A stretch of DNA of 63,117 nt from contig NZ_JADPJG010000012.1 in NCBI RefSeq assembly GCF_023073335.1, positions 225,405 to 288,521 on the forward strand. The letters are read 5' to 3'. Numbering within the stretch: the stretch's first letter is position 1; every line of letters begins with the position of its first letter. The notes below the pieces were generated by a model, which saw nothing but the letters and a program-made list of their open reading frames with translations, was not told the DNA's origin and made no database searches. Position numbers and translations under genes: made by a program. This document shows positions 27,998-37,109 of the stretch, piece after piece. The DNA is from Bradyrhizobium sp. 21. GTDB lineage: Bacteria > Pseudomonadota > Alphaproteobacteria > Rhizobiales > Xanthobacteraceae.

Positions 27998-28649
27998 AGA
28001 CGTGCAGCCGTCCCTGGTGCAGCACGAAGCGTCGCGCCTCGTACTGGTCCATCAGGGCGATATCGTGGGTGGCGATGATGACGGCGGTGCCGGATTTGTT
28101 GAGCTCGATGAACAGCCGCAGCAGGCGGCGGCCGAGCGTCGGATCGACGCTGCCGGTCGGCTCGTCTGCCAGCAGCAGCTGCGGCCGCGAGATCACGGCG
28201 CGCGCGATCGCGGCGCGCTGCTTCTCGCCACCGGACAGGATCGGCGGCAGCGCGTCCATGCGCTCGCCAAGCCCGACCCATTTCAGGAGGTCGATGACCT
28301 CTTTGCGATAGCTCGATTCACTGCGGCCCATGACGCGGAACGGCAGCGCGACGTTCTCATAGGTCGTCATGTGGTCGAGCAGCCGGAAGTCCTGGAGCAC
28401 GATGCCGATGCGCTTGCGCAGATCCGCGATCTCGTCCTTGCCGAGCTGCGAGATGTCGTGGCCGAACAGATTGACGAGGCCCCGGGTCGGCCGGTGCGAG
28501 AGGAACAACAGGCGCAGCAGCGAAGTCTTGCCGGCGCCGGACGGGCCGGTGAGAAACTGGAACGAATGCGCCGGGATCTGGAAGCTGAGGTCGCGCAGGA
28601 CCTCGGGCCCCAGACCGTAACGCAATCCGACATTTTCGAACCGAACCAC
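27990..28649 (-). CDS. ftsE: Cell division ATP-binding protein FtsE
   Basis: A 219-residue ABC ATPase, the usual length for FtsE. Walker A GPSGAGKTS, signature LSGGEKQR, Walker B LLLADEPTG and the switch His in IIATHD are all visible, plus the FtsE-like QDFRLLDHMTTYENVALPF. I start at GTG 28649 because GGAG lies 6 bases upstream and the resulting MVRFENVGLRYG is the family start; an upstream codon would add 15 non-conserved residues. First gene of ftsE-ftsX. Confidence 0.95.
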   Translation of the reverse strand: MVRFENVGLRYGLGPEVLRDLSFQIPAHSFQFLTGPSGAGKTSLLRLLFLSHRPTRGLVNLFGHDISQLGKDEIADLRKRIGIVLQDFRLLDHMTTYENVALPFRVMGRSESSYRKEVIDLLKWVGLGERMDALPPILSGGEKQRAAIARAVISRPQLLLADEPTGSVDPTLGRRLLRLFIELNKSGTAVIIATHDIALMDQYEARRFVLHQGRLHVYE

Positions 28650-28824
28650 GCTCAGCTCCGTTCGAGAGGGGGCCGCGCTGCGGCGCCCCGCCACACGCGA
28701 TCAAGGGGTTGTGCGACCGTTATGGTTTCCGGTTCGTTAACGGTCGCCCTGTAGCATTTGGGGTGCCCGGCTCTCTCCGACCGGGGCATCGTCAAGACCA
28801 GTCCGTGCATCAAGGCTCGTGTCC

Positions 28825-29703
28825 ATGCATATCGTCTGCCCCCATTGTACGACATACTACGCGATCAAGCTTGCGAGCCTGGGGGCGAACGGACGGACGG
28901 TCCGCTGCTCCCGCTGCAAGGAGACCTGGGTTGCCTATGCCGAGGATGCCATCGAGGAGGCATCCGTCCCGGCCCTGGCCGGGGCGGGCCAGAGCGACGA
29001 CCAGAGCGACCTCGCCGCGGAATGGAACTCCTACGCCGAGGACGACGGCACCGCTGATGCGCCCGTTGTCGACAGCCCCTCGATCGCCAGCGATTGGCCG
29101 GCTGAGGAGGCCAGCGACGCCGAGGACGAGTGGTCTTCGGCGGCCCGGGCCGCCGAAGATGATGTCGTCGGCGCGCAGCACCAGTCCTGGGTCCGCGGCC
29201 TGTTCAGCCGCCGCGGGGCACGGGTGAGCCGTCCAGTCGCCACCGCGGTGCCGCGAAAATCCCATTTCGGCCTGCCGACCGCCTGCGTCGCCATGGGCGC
29301 GCTGGTGCTGGCGCTGGTCATCTGGCGCGGCGACATGGTGCGGCTGCTGCCGCAGACGGCCGCTTTCTACAAGATGGTCGGCCTCGACGTGAACCTGCGC
29401 GGACTGGCCTTCAAGGACGTCAAGCTCTCCAGCGAGACTGTGGACGGTAAGCAGGTGCTGGTGATCGAGGGCGTGATCGTGGGCCAGGGCAAGAAAACGC
29501 TCGACATTCCCAGGCTGCGCTTCGCGGTGCGCAACGCACAAGGCGCGGAGATCTACGCCTGGAACACCGTTCTGGAGCAGACCGTGCTGCAGCCCGGGGA
29601 GCGCGCCTTCTTCCGCTCGCGCCTGGCCTCGCCGCCGCCGGAGGGCCGCAATATCGACGTTCGCTTCTTCAACCGGCGCGACATCGCCGGCGGCAGCGTA
29701 TAA
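28825..29703 (+). CDS. Zinc-ribbon (MJ0042) and DUF3426 domain protein
   Basis: A 292-residue protein. The first ~37 residues form an MJ0042-type zinc ribbon with two CxxC pairs (CPHCTTYYAI, CSRCKETW). An acidic, Ala-rich low-complexity region follows to about residue 120. A single membrane helix (LPTACVAMGALVLALVIW) is at about 153-172, and the DUF3426 domain (LRGLAFKDVKLSSETVDGKQ, LRFAVRNAQGAEIYAW) lies after it. Function unknown. It diverges from ftsE and precedes the cpdR-like gene by 59 bases. A GTG two codons upstream of the chosen ATG is an alternative start. Confidence 0.88.
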   Translation: MHIVCPHCTTYYAIKLASLGANGRTVRCSRCKETWVAYAEDAIEEASVPALAGAGQSDDQSDLAAEWNSYAEDDGTADAPVVDSPSIASDWPAEEASDAEDEWSSAARAAEDDVVGAQHQSWVRGLFSRRGARVSRPVATAVPRKSHFGLPTACVAMGALVLALVIWRGDMVRLLPQTAAFYKMVGLDVNLRGLAFKDVKLSSETVDGKQVLVIEGVIVGQGKKTLDIPRLRFAVRNAQGAEIYAWNTVLEQTVLQPGERAFFRSRLASPPPEGRNIDVRFFNRRDIAGGSV

Positions 29704-29762
29704 TCGATTTTGCAGGTCTCGCAGGGAAAGTTGGTCGCGAGGTTGGTCCCAAGGTTGGTCTC

Positions 29763-30137
29763 ATGCCGAAAATCCTGATCGCCGACGACGAGGATTCGAT
29801 GCGCCAGCTGGTGGCGCGCGCCATCGCGATGGACGGCCACGAGATCGTCACCGCGCAGGACGGCGCCGAGGCGCTTGAGATCCTGACGCGCGCGGACGGC
29901 GGCTTCGATCTGCTGCTCACCGACATCCAGATGCCGGTGATGGACGGCATCGCGCTGGCGTTGTCGGTCGCACGCGATTTCCCCGACCTGACCATTCTGC
30001 TGATGACCGGCTTTGCCGACCAGCGCGAGCGCGCCTCGAACCTCAACGCGCTGGTGCATGACGTCGTGACCAAGCCATTCTCGGTCGCCGACATCCGCAC
30101 GGCGGTGGCGGATGCCCTGGCGGCGAAGAAGGGGTAG
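29763..30137 (+). CDS. cpdR: Single-domain response regulator, CpdR-like
   Basis: A 124-residue receiver with no output domain. The acidic pocket (IADDEDSM), phospho-acceptor Asp in LLLTDIQMPVMDGIAL near residue 58, the Thr in LLMTGF and Lys in VTKPF are intact. The sequence closely resembles CpdR, which in Caulobacter and Sinorhizobium controls ClpXP-mediated turnover of cell-cycle proteins depending on phosphorylation by the CckA-ChpT relay. The assignment to CpdR over other single-domain receivers is by motif likeness. Confidence 0.85.
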   Translation: MPKILIADDEDSMRQLVARAIAMDGHEIVTAQDGAEALEILTRADGGFDLLLTDIQMPVMDGIALALSVARDFPDLTILLMTGFADQRERASNLNALVHDVVTKPFSVADIRTAVADALAAKKG

Positions 30138-30199
30138 CGGCCGATTGCGATTGCCCGGCGTGTCCATCCATGGGCCACCGCGCCAGCCAAATTTCCAGT

Positions 30200-30329
30200 G
30201 TCGTCCTGGCGAAAGCCAGGACCCATACCGCGAGGTCTATCCTCCTGGAAATCGATAGGCGTACCGGGCAACGAGTCTTCGCCAAACACCTCCCTGGGGT
30301 AATGGGTCCTGGCTTTCGCCAGGACGACA
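30200..30329. repeat. Palindromic intergenic repeat, family A (copy 1)
   Basis: A 130-base element whose ends are inverted repeats: GTCGTCCTGGCGAAAGCCAG and ACCCAT on the left, ATGGGTCCTGGCTTTCGCC and AGGACGAC on the right. A second, diverged copy is at 34038-34158. It sits between the convergent cpdR-like and DUF4175 C-terminal genes. Confidence 0.9.
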
Positions 30330-30353
30330 TCGGAGATAGCCGCTCGATCGTCT

Positions 30354-31508
30354 CTAAAAATCCTTCAGCAGCCGCTCGATATAGTCGAGCTCGATCTGCG
30401 GGCGCGAGCTGTCGCCGAGGCGGCGGCGGAGCTCTTCGAGGATGCGGCGGACGCGCTGGGCGTCGATCTCGCCGGGGATCTTGACCGTGTAGTCGTCGCT
30501 CAGATCGCGGCCGTGAAGGGGACGGCCCAGCGGATCGGTCTGATTGCCGCCGCTCTGCTGGCGGCCGGCACGGTTGCCGGGACCATCGCCCTGCCCGTCG
30601 CCGTCGCCCTGTTGCATCGCCTCTGCCATCTTCTGCGCGCCCTTGCGCAAGGCATCGAGAGCTTTCCCTTGCGAGCCCACGGCGCCGTCCGAATTGCCCT
30701 CGCCGAGCTGCGAGCCGGCATCGCCCATGGCCCCGTCGGCGGTGTCCAGACTGCCATCGTCATCGCCCTGGTCACCGTCCTGATCGCCATCCTGGCCCGG
30801 CTGTCCCTGCTCGCCTTGCTGACCCTTCTGCCCCTTCTGATTCTGGCCCTTTTGCCCCTTCTGCGCGAGGCCGCGCTTGGCGAGCTCGTCCTGCAGCTTC
30901 TTCAGGCGGTCGCGCAGCGACTGCTGATCCTGCTGGAGGTCCGACATCGACTGGTCGCCCTGCTGCTTGCCGCGCGAGCGTTCACGCCGGGAATCCTGAC
31001 CCTGCTTGAAAGTCTTGTCACGCAATTGCTGCTGCTTGCGGATCATGTCGCTGAGCTCGTTGAGCGCCTGCTCCATGTCGCTGTCGCCGGATTGCCCGGG
31101 CTGCGCCATCTGGAGATTTTCCATGATCTGCGCGAGCTGCTCGAGCAGGCGCTGCGCCGCCTCTTTATTGCCTTCCTTGGCAGCTTTCTCGATCTGCTTC
31201 AGCAGTTCGTCCAGATCGCGTTGCGTGATGACGGAACGATCGCGATTGGAGGATTGGCTTTTTTCCGTCGCGCGCTTGTAATCCTCGAGCTTCTGAATGG
31301 CATCGGATTGATTGTTCAGGCTCTTGCCGGATTCCTTCTGCCTGAGGCTATCGCCGGAATCCTGCATCGCCTTTTCCGCGCTATCGAGCAGCGCGTCGGG
31401 ATCCTGATCCTGCTGGGCCGAGACGGCAGCGGGGAAGCCTCCCAGGAGGAGGGCAAGACAGGCGATCGACATCGCCTTCAAGACTGGCAAGCCTGCTAGC
31501 TTCCGCAT
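30354..31508 (-). CDS. Secreted C-terminal part of a DUF4175/TIGR02302-type protein
   Basis: A 384-residue protein with its own signal peptide (LKAMSIACLALLLGGFPAAV, cut near residue 31). The mature part is Gln/Lys/Asp-rich with long coiled-coil helices (ITQRDLDELLKQIEKAAKEG, AQRLLEQLAQIMENLQMAQ) and a Gly/Gln/Asp repeat tract. The last 60 residues (DPLGRPLHGRDLSDDYTVKI, IERLLKDF) are the conserved tail of TIGR02302/DUF4175 proteins, which in other alphaproteobacteria are single chains of roughly 850 residues. Its ATG overlaps the stop of the upstream gene by 13 bases. So this gene and the next form one family member split in two. Function unknown. Confidence 0.78.
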   Translation of the reverse strand: MRKLAGLPVLKAMSIACLALLLGGFPAAVSAQQDQDPDALLDSAEKAMQDSGDSLRQKESGKSLNNQSDAIQKLEDYKRATEKSQSSNRDRSVITQRDLDELLKQIEKAAKEGNKEAAQRLLEQLAQIMENLQMAQPGQSGDSDMEQALNELSDMIRKQQQLRDKTFKQGQDSRRERSRGKQQGDQSMSDLQQDQQSLRDRLKKLQDELAKRGLAQKGQKGQNQKGQKGQQGEQGQPGQDGDQDGDQGDDDGSLDTADGAMGDAGSQLGEGNSDGAVGSQGKALDALRKGAQKMAEAMQQGDGDGQGDGPGNRAGRQQSGGNQTDPLGRPLHGRDLSDDYTVKIPGEIDAQRVRRILEELRRRLGDSSRPQIELDYIERLLKDF

Positions 31509-33436
31509 TTCCGGTCCCGCGTAAACTGATTGGCCCCGTCGTCCCCCTTCGCCCGGCTGTTCGCCGACTTCCGATAGGTCTGCAGCTGCTGGCGCAAGAC
31601 GTCCTGCTGCTGTGCCAGCTCTTCGAGCTGCTCGGGGGTGGCATGCTGGGTCTTCTGGCGCAGCTCGACGGCCTTGTCGAGGATGAGCTGAACCTCTGCA
31701 GGGAACGGCTGCCGGGGTCCCAGCGGATTCTGCTCGGCGCGCCGGGCGAGATCGCGCACCTTGCCGGCCATCGCCTCGCGGAGCTTTTGCGTCAGCGCCT
31801 TGATCTCTTCCTCGCTGGCGCCGCGTTCCAGCGCCCGCTTGAGCGCGTCCTGCGCCGAGCGCAGCGCGGCGTTGACGCTGCCGGCGACTCCGTCGTCCTC
31901 GATGGTGACCGCGAACGTCCACATGCTTCCCACCACCTCGCGCAACGCGTCGTCGGTGCGGGCGGCTTCGAGCTGGAGCGCCAGGCTGCGCAGGCCGAGA
32001 TAGCAGCCCGCATCCGGCGTGAACAATTCGGGCGCGATCATCAACGCGTCGAGCGCGGCGAACACATCCGAGTTCTTGTTGGCATCGAGCGCGAGGATGC
32101 GGCGCTGCTCGATCAGCGCGCGCGCGAGCGAGTTGGTGAACAGCCGTTCGGGCAGGCGCATGTTGAAGGGCTCGCTCCTGGCCTCGTTGCCGGCCTCGTC
32201 CTTGGCGGAGAGCGTCAGCGTGACGTCGGCGCCCGCATAGGGGTCCTCGCTGAGGTCCTTCACCGTCTGACCGACGCCGTTGCGGGTGCGCGCATTCGGC
32301 AGCACGAGCGGGAATTGCGGCGGCTGGAACAGCGGCCGCGCGGCTGCCCTGGTGTCGTCCTTGCTGCCATCCTTCTTGCCATCCTTGGCATCGGCGGGGC
32401 GCAGCCCGATTTGCGCGTCGGCGCCGGTGACGCCGTAATCGTCTTCGATTTTGTAGGAGAGCTGGAGTCCGCCGCGCGCCTGGCGCTCGGGATCCTTGGC
32501 CAGCGCGATCGTCGGCGCGCGGTCCGGCGTTGCCGCAAACGCCCATTGCGGCTGGCCGGAAGGCGCACGGACATGCGCGGTGCCGTCACCGGTGATGGCG
32601 AAATGCTTCTCGTTGGTGCCCTTCGGCGTGGCTTCGGTGGGCGCGACCTCCTTGAGGCCGCCGGAGACGACAACATCAAGGCTGCCGCCGGAGGAGCGCA
32701 CGATCAGGGTCGAGCCGGCGGGAACGGCAAGCGGGCCGCTGGCCGGCAGCGCCGCAGCCTCCTTGTTCGCGGCCGACAGGATGACCGGCGGCTTGCCGGT
32801 GTAGAGCGGCGGCGTGACCCAGGCATCGACGCGCACATTGGTCGGCGCCAGCACGCCGTTCCAGTCGAAGGCGGCGCCGAGGCGCATCGCACCCTCGTCG
32901 CCGGCGGCGAAGAAGGTCGCGACCAGCATCACCATGACCAGCGCGCGCAGTGCCCAAGGATCATGCAGAGCGAGCCGCGGGGTAGGCAGACCGGCGCGGA
33001 TGCGCTTGATCGAAGCCAGCGTGCGCTCGCGCTGCGCCTGCCACAATGCCTGCGCAACCGGGTCCTGCGAGGTCAACGTGTCCGTCAGCGTGGTGGCCGG
33101 CCGATGACGGATGCCGGAGCCGCGGTCGAGCCGGGCAAGCGCCTCCTCGCGGCTCGGCCAGCGGAAGCGAATCAACGGGAACAGGACGGCAATCACGATG
33201 CCGGCGAAAACTACGAGAGCGATGGCGCGGGCAATGATCGGCAGCGCCAGCCAGAGGCCGGCCCAGGACACCACCAGGAACAGGCCGACGACGGTCAGAA
33301 GTCGTGCCAGATCCGGCCAGGCACGCTCCCACGCGATGGCATAAAGGGCCCGCTGCAGGGCCTGCGCCAGCTTCAGCCGCGACAGAGCGTCGCCATCGCG
33401 GATCGGGTCTGACGGGTCGGGGGTGACGCCGTTCAA
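31496..33436 (-). CDS. DUF4175/TIGR02302 family membrane protein, N-terminal part
   Basis: A 646-residue protein. Two membrane helices lie near residues 45-90 (LLTVVGLFLVVSWAGLWLAL, ALVVFAGIVIAVLF) and a third near 165-180. The large region after them is periplasmic and beta-rich (VDAWVTPPLYTGKPPVILS, LQLSYKIEDDYGVTGADAQI, VTLTLSAKDEAGNEARSEPF), followed by helical segments. It ends at a TAG inside the start of the next gene. Full-length relatives continue into the Gln-rich tail that is here a separate secreted protein. The start follows a normal-looking leader; the -33436 codon is the first good one. Function unknown, envelope role likely. Confidence 0.82.
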   Translation of the reverse strand: MNGVTPDPSDPIRDGDALSRLKLAQALQRALYAIAWERAWPDLARLLTVVGLFLVVSWAGLWLALPIIARAIALVVFAGIVIAVLFPLIRFRWPSREEALARLDRGSGIRHRPATTLTDTLTSQDPVAQALWQAQRERTLASIKRIRAGLPTPRLALHDPWALRALVMVMLVATFFAAGDEGAMRLGAAFDWNGVLAPTNVRVDAWVTPPLYTGKPPVILSAANKEAAALPASGPLAVPAGSTLIVRSSGGSLDVVVSGGLKEVAPTEATPKGTNEKHFAITGDGTAHVRAPSGQPQWAFAATPDRAPTIALAKDPERQARGGLQLSYKIEDDYGVTGADAQIGLRPADAKDGKKDGSKDDTRAAARPLFQPPQFPLVLPNARTRNGVGQTVKDLSEDPYAGADVTLTLSAKDEAGNEARSEPFNMRLPERLFTNSLARALIEQRRILALDANKNSDVFAALDALMIAPELFTPDAGCYLGLRSLALQLEAARTDDALREVVGSMWTFAVTIEDDGVAGSVNAALRSAQDALKRALERGASEEEIKALTQKLREAMAGKVRDLARRAEQNPLGPRQPFPAEVQLILDKAVELRQKTQHATPEQLEELAQQQDVLRQQLQTYRKSANSRAKGDDGANQFTRDRKCGS

Positions 33437-33613
33437 TCAACTCTCCAGGTTGCCCGGGAGAGAAGCGTACCACAACGGCAGCACTGAGGCATCCGTTCCC
33501 GTACGGGAGAGACCCCTTTTCCCGCATAACACGAGGACGTGACTGGCCCGCCGTAACCCCGTAATTTCCGCGCCGCCATCCAAGGAAAACGCAAGGGATA
33601 TAGAGGAAACGCC

Positions 33614-33997
33614 ATGGACAAGAAGATGCACGACAAGGGCCTGGAAGTCCGCAAAGCGGTGCTGGGCGAGGCCTATGTCAACAACGCCCTGAAGAGCGTC
33701 GACGATTTCAATCGTCCGTTCCAGGAGATGCTCAATGAATATTGCTGGGGCACGGTGTGGGGCCGCGACGAGCTGCCGCGCAAGACCCGCAGCATGCTCA
33801 ACATCGCGATGATCGCGATCCTCAACCGCCAGCACGAATTCCGCGCGCATCTGAAGGGCGCACTCACCAACGGCGTCACCCGCGACGAGATCCGCGAGAT
33901 CCTGATGCAGGTCGCGATCTATGGCGGCATGCCGGCCGCGGTCGACAGCTTTCGCATCGCGCGCGAGGTGTTCGCGGAGATCGACGGCAAGGCGTGA
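33614..33997 (+). CDS. Carboxymuconolactone decarboxylase family protein
   Basis: A 127-residue AhpD/CMD-fold protein with the length of 4-carboxymuconolactone decarboxylase (PcaC). The segment WGTVWGRDELPRKTRSMLNI and the His in HEFRAHLKGALTNGVTRDEI are family hallmarks. No CxxC redox pair is present, which argues against an AhpD peroxidase partner role. The reaction may be decarboxylation of a lactone in aromatic catabolism, but no other pca genes are nearby. GGAAACGCC precedes the ATG. Confidence 0.85.
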   Translation: MDKKMHDKGLEVRKAVLGEAYVNNALKSVDDFNRPFQEMLNEYCWGTVWGRDELPRKTRSMLNIAMIAILNRQHEFRAHLKGALTNGVTRDEIREILMQVAIYGGMPAAVDSFRIAREVFAEIDGKA

Positions 33998-34037
33998 GGG
34001 GCGCGTTGCCAATGGGGAGGCGATACGCCTCTCCATG

Positions 34038-34158
34038 GTCGTCCTGGCGAAGGCCAGAACCCATAACCACCGGCGGATGTGATGCAAAGACTGGTGGTTG
34101 CGACTGCGCGTAGCGACTGCTCCTTGGGGTAAGGGGTCCTGGCTTTCGCCTGGACGAC
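34038..34158. repeat. Palindromic intergenic repeat, family A (copy 2)
   Basis: Ends match copy 1 at 30200-30329: GTCGTCCTGGCGAAGGCCAG on the left and GGGTCCTGGCTTTCGCC plus TGGACGAC on the right. The centre differs. It lies between two same-strand genes. Confidence 0.88.
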
Positions 34159-34215
34159 ATCGAGTGTGTGGCGCGGCGATCGACAAACAAAGAACAACCA
34201 AAACAAGGAAACACC

Positions 34216-35103
34216 ATGGACATCGGATTCATCGGCCTCGGAAACATGGGCTTCCCGATGGCGCGGCGGCTGGCCGAGGCCGGCAACCGGCTCGTCGTGT
34301 TCGACACGCGCAAGGAGGTCGTCGACAGACTGGTGGCGCGTGGCGCCACCGCGGCGACATCGCCCAAGGACGTCGCCGACCAGGTCGAGACTGTCATGGC
34401 GAGCCTGCCCTCGCTGCAGGCTTCGCTCGCGGTTGCGACAGGGCCGGACGGCGTGATCGAGGGAAGCCGCGTCAAACGCTTCATCGATCTCTCCACCGTC
34501 GGCTCGCAGATGGCGGCGAAGATTCACGGCTTGCTCGCCAAGCATGACATCGTGCAGATCGACTGCCCCGTCTCCGGCGGCGTCGGCGGCGCAGAGAAGG
34601 GCACGCTGGCGGTGATGGTGTCGGGGCCGAAGGCCGAGTTCGAGCTGCTCAAGCCCGCGCTCGACATCATCGGAAGAGTGTTCTTCATCGGCGAGAAGCC
34701 CGGCGCGGCGCAGACCATGAAGCTCGCCAACAACTTCTTGTCCGCCACCGCGATTGTTGCAACGTCGGAAGCCGTCGTGATGGGCGTGAAAGCCGGACTC
34801 GATCCCGCCGTGATGATCGACGTCATCAACGCCGGCTCCGGCATGAACACCGCAAGCCGCGACAAATTTCCGCGCGCGGTGCTGCCGCGAACATTCGATT
34901 TCGGTTTCGCCACCGGACTGATGGTGAAGGACGTGCGGCTGGCGCTCGAAGAGATGAAGCAGCTTGGCCTGTCGATGGAGGTCGCCGATGCGGTCGGCCG
35001 GCTGTGGGAGACCGTGATCAGCGCGGAAGGCGCCGAGTCCGATTTCACCGCGGCGATCAAGCCGATCGAGAAGAAAGCGGGCGTGGTGGTTGGCGGGAAG
35101 TAA
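34216..35103 (+). CDS. NAD(P)-dependent beta-hydroxyacid dehydrogenase (3-hydroxyisobutyrate dehydrogenase family)
   Basis: A 295-residue enzyme. The N-terminal Rossmann motif IGFIGLGNMGFPMARRL, the substrate-binding DCPVSGGVGGAEKGTLAVMV, and the catalytic Lys in GAAQTMKLANNF near residue 173 are all present. Family members oxidise 3-hydroxyisobutyrate, tartronate semialdehyde or related acids; the substrate is not resolved here. AAGGAA lies before the ATG. Preceded by repeat A copy 2. Confidence 0.88.
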   Translation: MDIGFIGLGNMGFPMARRLAEAGNRLVVFDTRKEVVDRLVARGATAATSPKDVADQVETVMASLPSLQASLAVATGPDGVIEGSRVKRFIDLSTVGSQMAAKIHGLLAKHDIVQIDCPVSGGVGGAEKGTLAVMVSGPKAEFELLKPALDIIGRVFFIGEKPGAAQTMKLANNFLSATAIVATSEAVVMGVKAGLDPAVMIDVINAGSGMNTASRDKFPRAVLPRTFDFGFATGLMVKDVRLALEEMKQLGLSMEVADAVGRLWETVISAEGAESDFTAAIKPIEKKAGVVVGGK

Positions 35104-35273
35104 GAGCGCCAGTCCGCAGGCCGGAGGCAGCGGAGCGAAATCCGGGCCACATTTTCACAACCAAGGCGCGCGCTTGCTGTTTTTGCTCGACGCCGTCCTT
35201 CATCCTTGAGTTGTATTCGTTGTGGGCTATCCTGTGCGCCCTACACGACTGCAAAAAAATCAGGGAGGACGGA

Positions 35274-37025
35274 ATGAAGCGTCATCGACACTTACTTGTC
35301 GGTGCGACCATGGCCCTATTTGCCTGTGTCGCAATCGGCAGCTCGCCCGCCATGGCGACGCCGTGCACCAATCTTCGATCCTTGCAACTGCAGCACACGG
35401 TGATCAATTCGGCGGACGACAACACGACCGGCACCTTCGTCCCGCCTGGCTCAAGCCCGATCACCGGCCTTCCCGCGTTCTGTCGCGTTACCGCAACGCT
35501 GATCCCCAGCTCGGATTCCAGCATCAGGATCGAGGTCTGGCTGCCCGAGAGCACGTGGAACGGCAGGTTCCTTGGCACCGGCGGCGGCGGCTTCCAAGGC
35601 GTGATCACCTACAACGAGCTCGCCAGCGGCATCCAGGCCGGCTTCGCCGCGACCAACAGCGACCTCGGCACCGGATCATCGGGATGTAATCCGCTGTTCT
35701 GCGGATCGGCCGGCAACATGGGCAATCCGCTCGCGATCGAATTCGGCGATCCAGCGGCACCGTCGACGGGCCTGTTCGGGCATCCCGAGCGGATCAAGGA
35801 TTTCGGCTATCGGGCGATCCACCTGATGACCGAGCGGGGCAAGGAGATCGTGAACGCATTCTACGGCCACCGCTCGCAAAGGGCCTACTTTGCGGGTTGC
35901 TCAACCGGGGGCCAGAACGCCCTGATGGAAGCGCAGCGCTTCCCCAATGATTATGACGGCATCCTTGCCGGCGCCGCCGCATTCAACCGCACCCATTTGC
36001 ACATGGCGGGGCTCTATGGGTGGCAGAACACGCATGCAAGCCCCGGCCGGTTCATCCAGGCTGGCCAGATGACGCTGATCAACCAGGCCGTGCTCAAGCA
36101 ATGCGTCGGCCAGGACGGCGGCGCCAAGACTGATCAGTTCCTCACCGATCCGCGCGATTGTCATTTCGACCCGAAGGTCCTGCTCTGCAAAGGTGGCAAC
36201 GCGCCGCCCGCCTGCCTGACCTCCGATCAGGTCACGACCATGCAGCGATACTACGCCGGCACGATCGACCCGGTGAACGGGCAGATCATCAATCCCGGCT
36301 CGGAGCGCGGCAACGAGACCGACGACATCCTCGCCCTTGGGCTCGCGTTCCAGGAGCGACTGCCCGAGCCGGCCTTCGACGGCCTGTTCTACTGGGTGTT
36401 CGGCCCGAGCTTCGGCTATCCTGCAAGCGCCACCAATTTTGCCAATTTCGATTTCCACCGCGACGTCGACAAGGTCGATGATCAGCTTGCCGCGGTACTC
36501 AACGCCACCAGCACCGATCTCGGCGACTTCCGGGCGCATGGCGGCAAGCTCCTGATGTATCACGGCTGGGCTGACCCGCTGATCCCGTCACAGAGCAGCA
36601 TCAACTATTTCCTGGCGCTGGTGGGGAATGAGGGCCCAGGATTCCAGCAAGGGGCCCAACCGGTCGGCTTCTTCGATCATGGCAACGGACCCAGCAATCC
36701 GGCGCTGCGACGGACCCAGAGCTACGCGCGTCTGTTCATGGTGCCCGGGCTGTACCATTGCTCCGGCGGCCCGGGTCCCAACACGTTCGACGCGCTCACG
36801 CCGCTCGTCAAATGGGTCGAGGCCGGCGTCGCGCCGGACACGATCCTCGCAACGAAGTTCGTGGCCGATACGCCGCCCGCGGTTCAGATGACCCGGCCGC
36901 TCTGCGTCTTCCCCAAGGTCGCGAAATATAATGGCAGCGGCGACGCCAACAATGCGGCGAACTTCACCTGCGTCACTGACGAGAACGATTTTAACCAGAA
37001 GCCGGCGCCCAAATACGGGCCGTGA
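35274..37025 (+). CDS. Exported tannase/feruloyl esterase family protein
   Basis: A 583-residue secreted esterase. A signal peptide ends near residue 29 (CVAIGSSPAMA). The nucleophile motif is GCSTGGQNALMEAQRFP (Ser near residue 210), and the C-terminal HC pair occurs in LYHCSGGPG, giving the CS-D-HC arrangement in which a disulfide joins the residues next to Ser and His. A lid region with several Cys lies between. Enzymes of this family release ferulic or gallic acid from plant esters. AGGGAGGACGGA precedes the ATG. It is monocistronic. Confidence 0.9.
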   Translation: MKRHRHLLVGATMALFACVAIGSSPAMATPCTNLRSLQLQHTVINSADDNTTGTFVPPGSSPITGLPAFCRVTATLIPSSDSSIRIEVWLPESTWNGRFLGTGGGGFQGVITYNELASGIQAGFAATNSDLGTGSSGCNPLFCGSAGNMGNPLAIEFGDPAAPSTGLFGHPERIKDFGYRAIHLMTERGKEIVNAFYGHRSQRAYFAGCSTGGQNALMEAQRFPNDYDGILAGAAAFNRTHLHMAGLYGWQNTHASPGRFIQAGQMTLINQAVLKQCVGQDGGAKTDQFLTDPRDCHFDPKVLLCKGGNAPPACLTSDQVTTMQRYYAGTIDPVNGQIINPGSERGNETDDILALGLAFQERLPEPAFDGLFYWVFGPSFGYPASATNFANFDFHRDVDKVDDQLAAVLNATSTDLGDFRAHGGKLLMYHGWADPLIPSQSSINYFLALVGNEGPGFQQGAQPVGFFDHGNGPSNPALRRTQSYARLFMVPGLYHCSGGPGPNTFDALTPLVKWVEAGVAPDTILATKFVADTPPAVQMTRPLCVFPKVAKYNGSGDANNAANFTCVTDENDFNQKPAPKYGP

Positions 37026-37109
37026 CGGGCGTGCAAGCGCCGGCGAGCGCATGCTCGCCGGTGCCTTGCTATCTGGCCGATGCGGATTCTCGTGCGAGGA
37101 TCGCGCGGC

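Noticed and set aside
28725..28745. GGTTCGTTAACGG between ftsE and the zinc-ribbon gene as a CtrA site
   Set aside because: Only one TTAA half-site is present at the needed spacing, so the match to TTAA-N7-TTAA is too weak.
31509..32546. Open frame continuing upstream of the secreted DUF4175 tail on the minus strand, giving a possible 730-residue protein
   Set aside because: The upstream part is an Arg/Ala/Gly-rich frame inside the DUF4175 N-terminal gene, which has clear domains. It is a codon-bias shadow.
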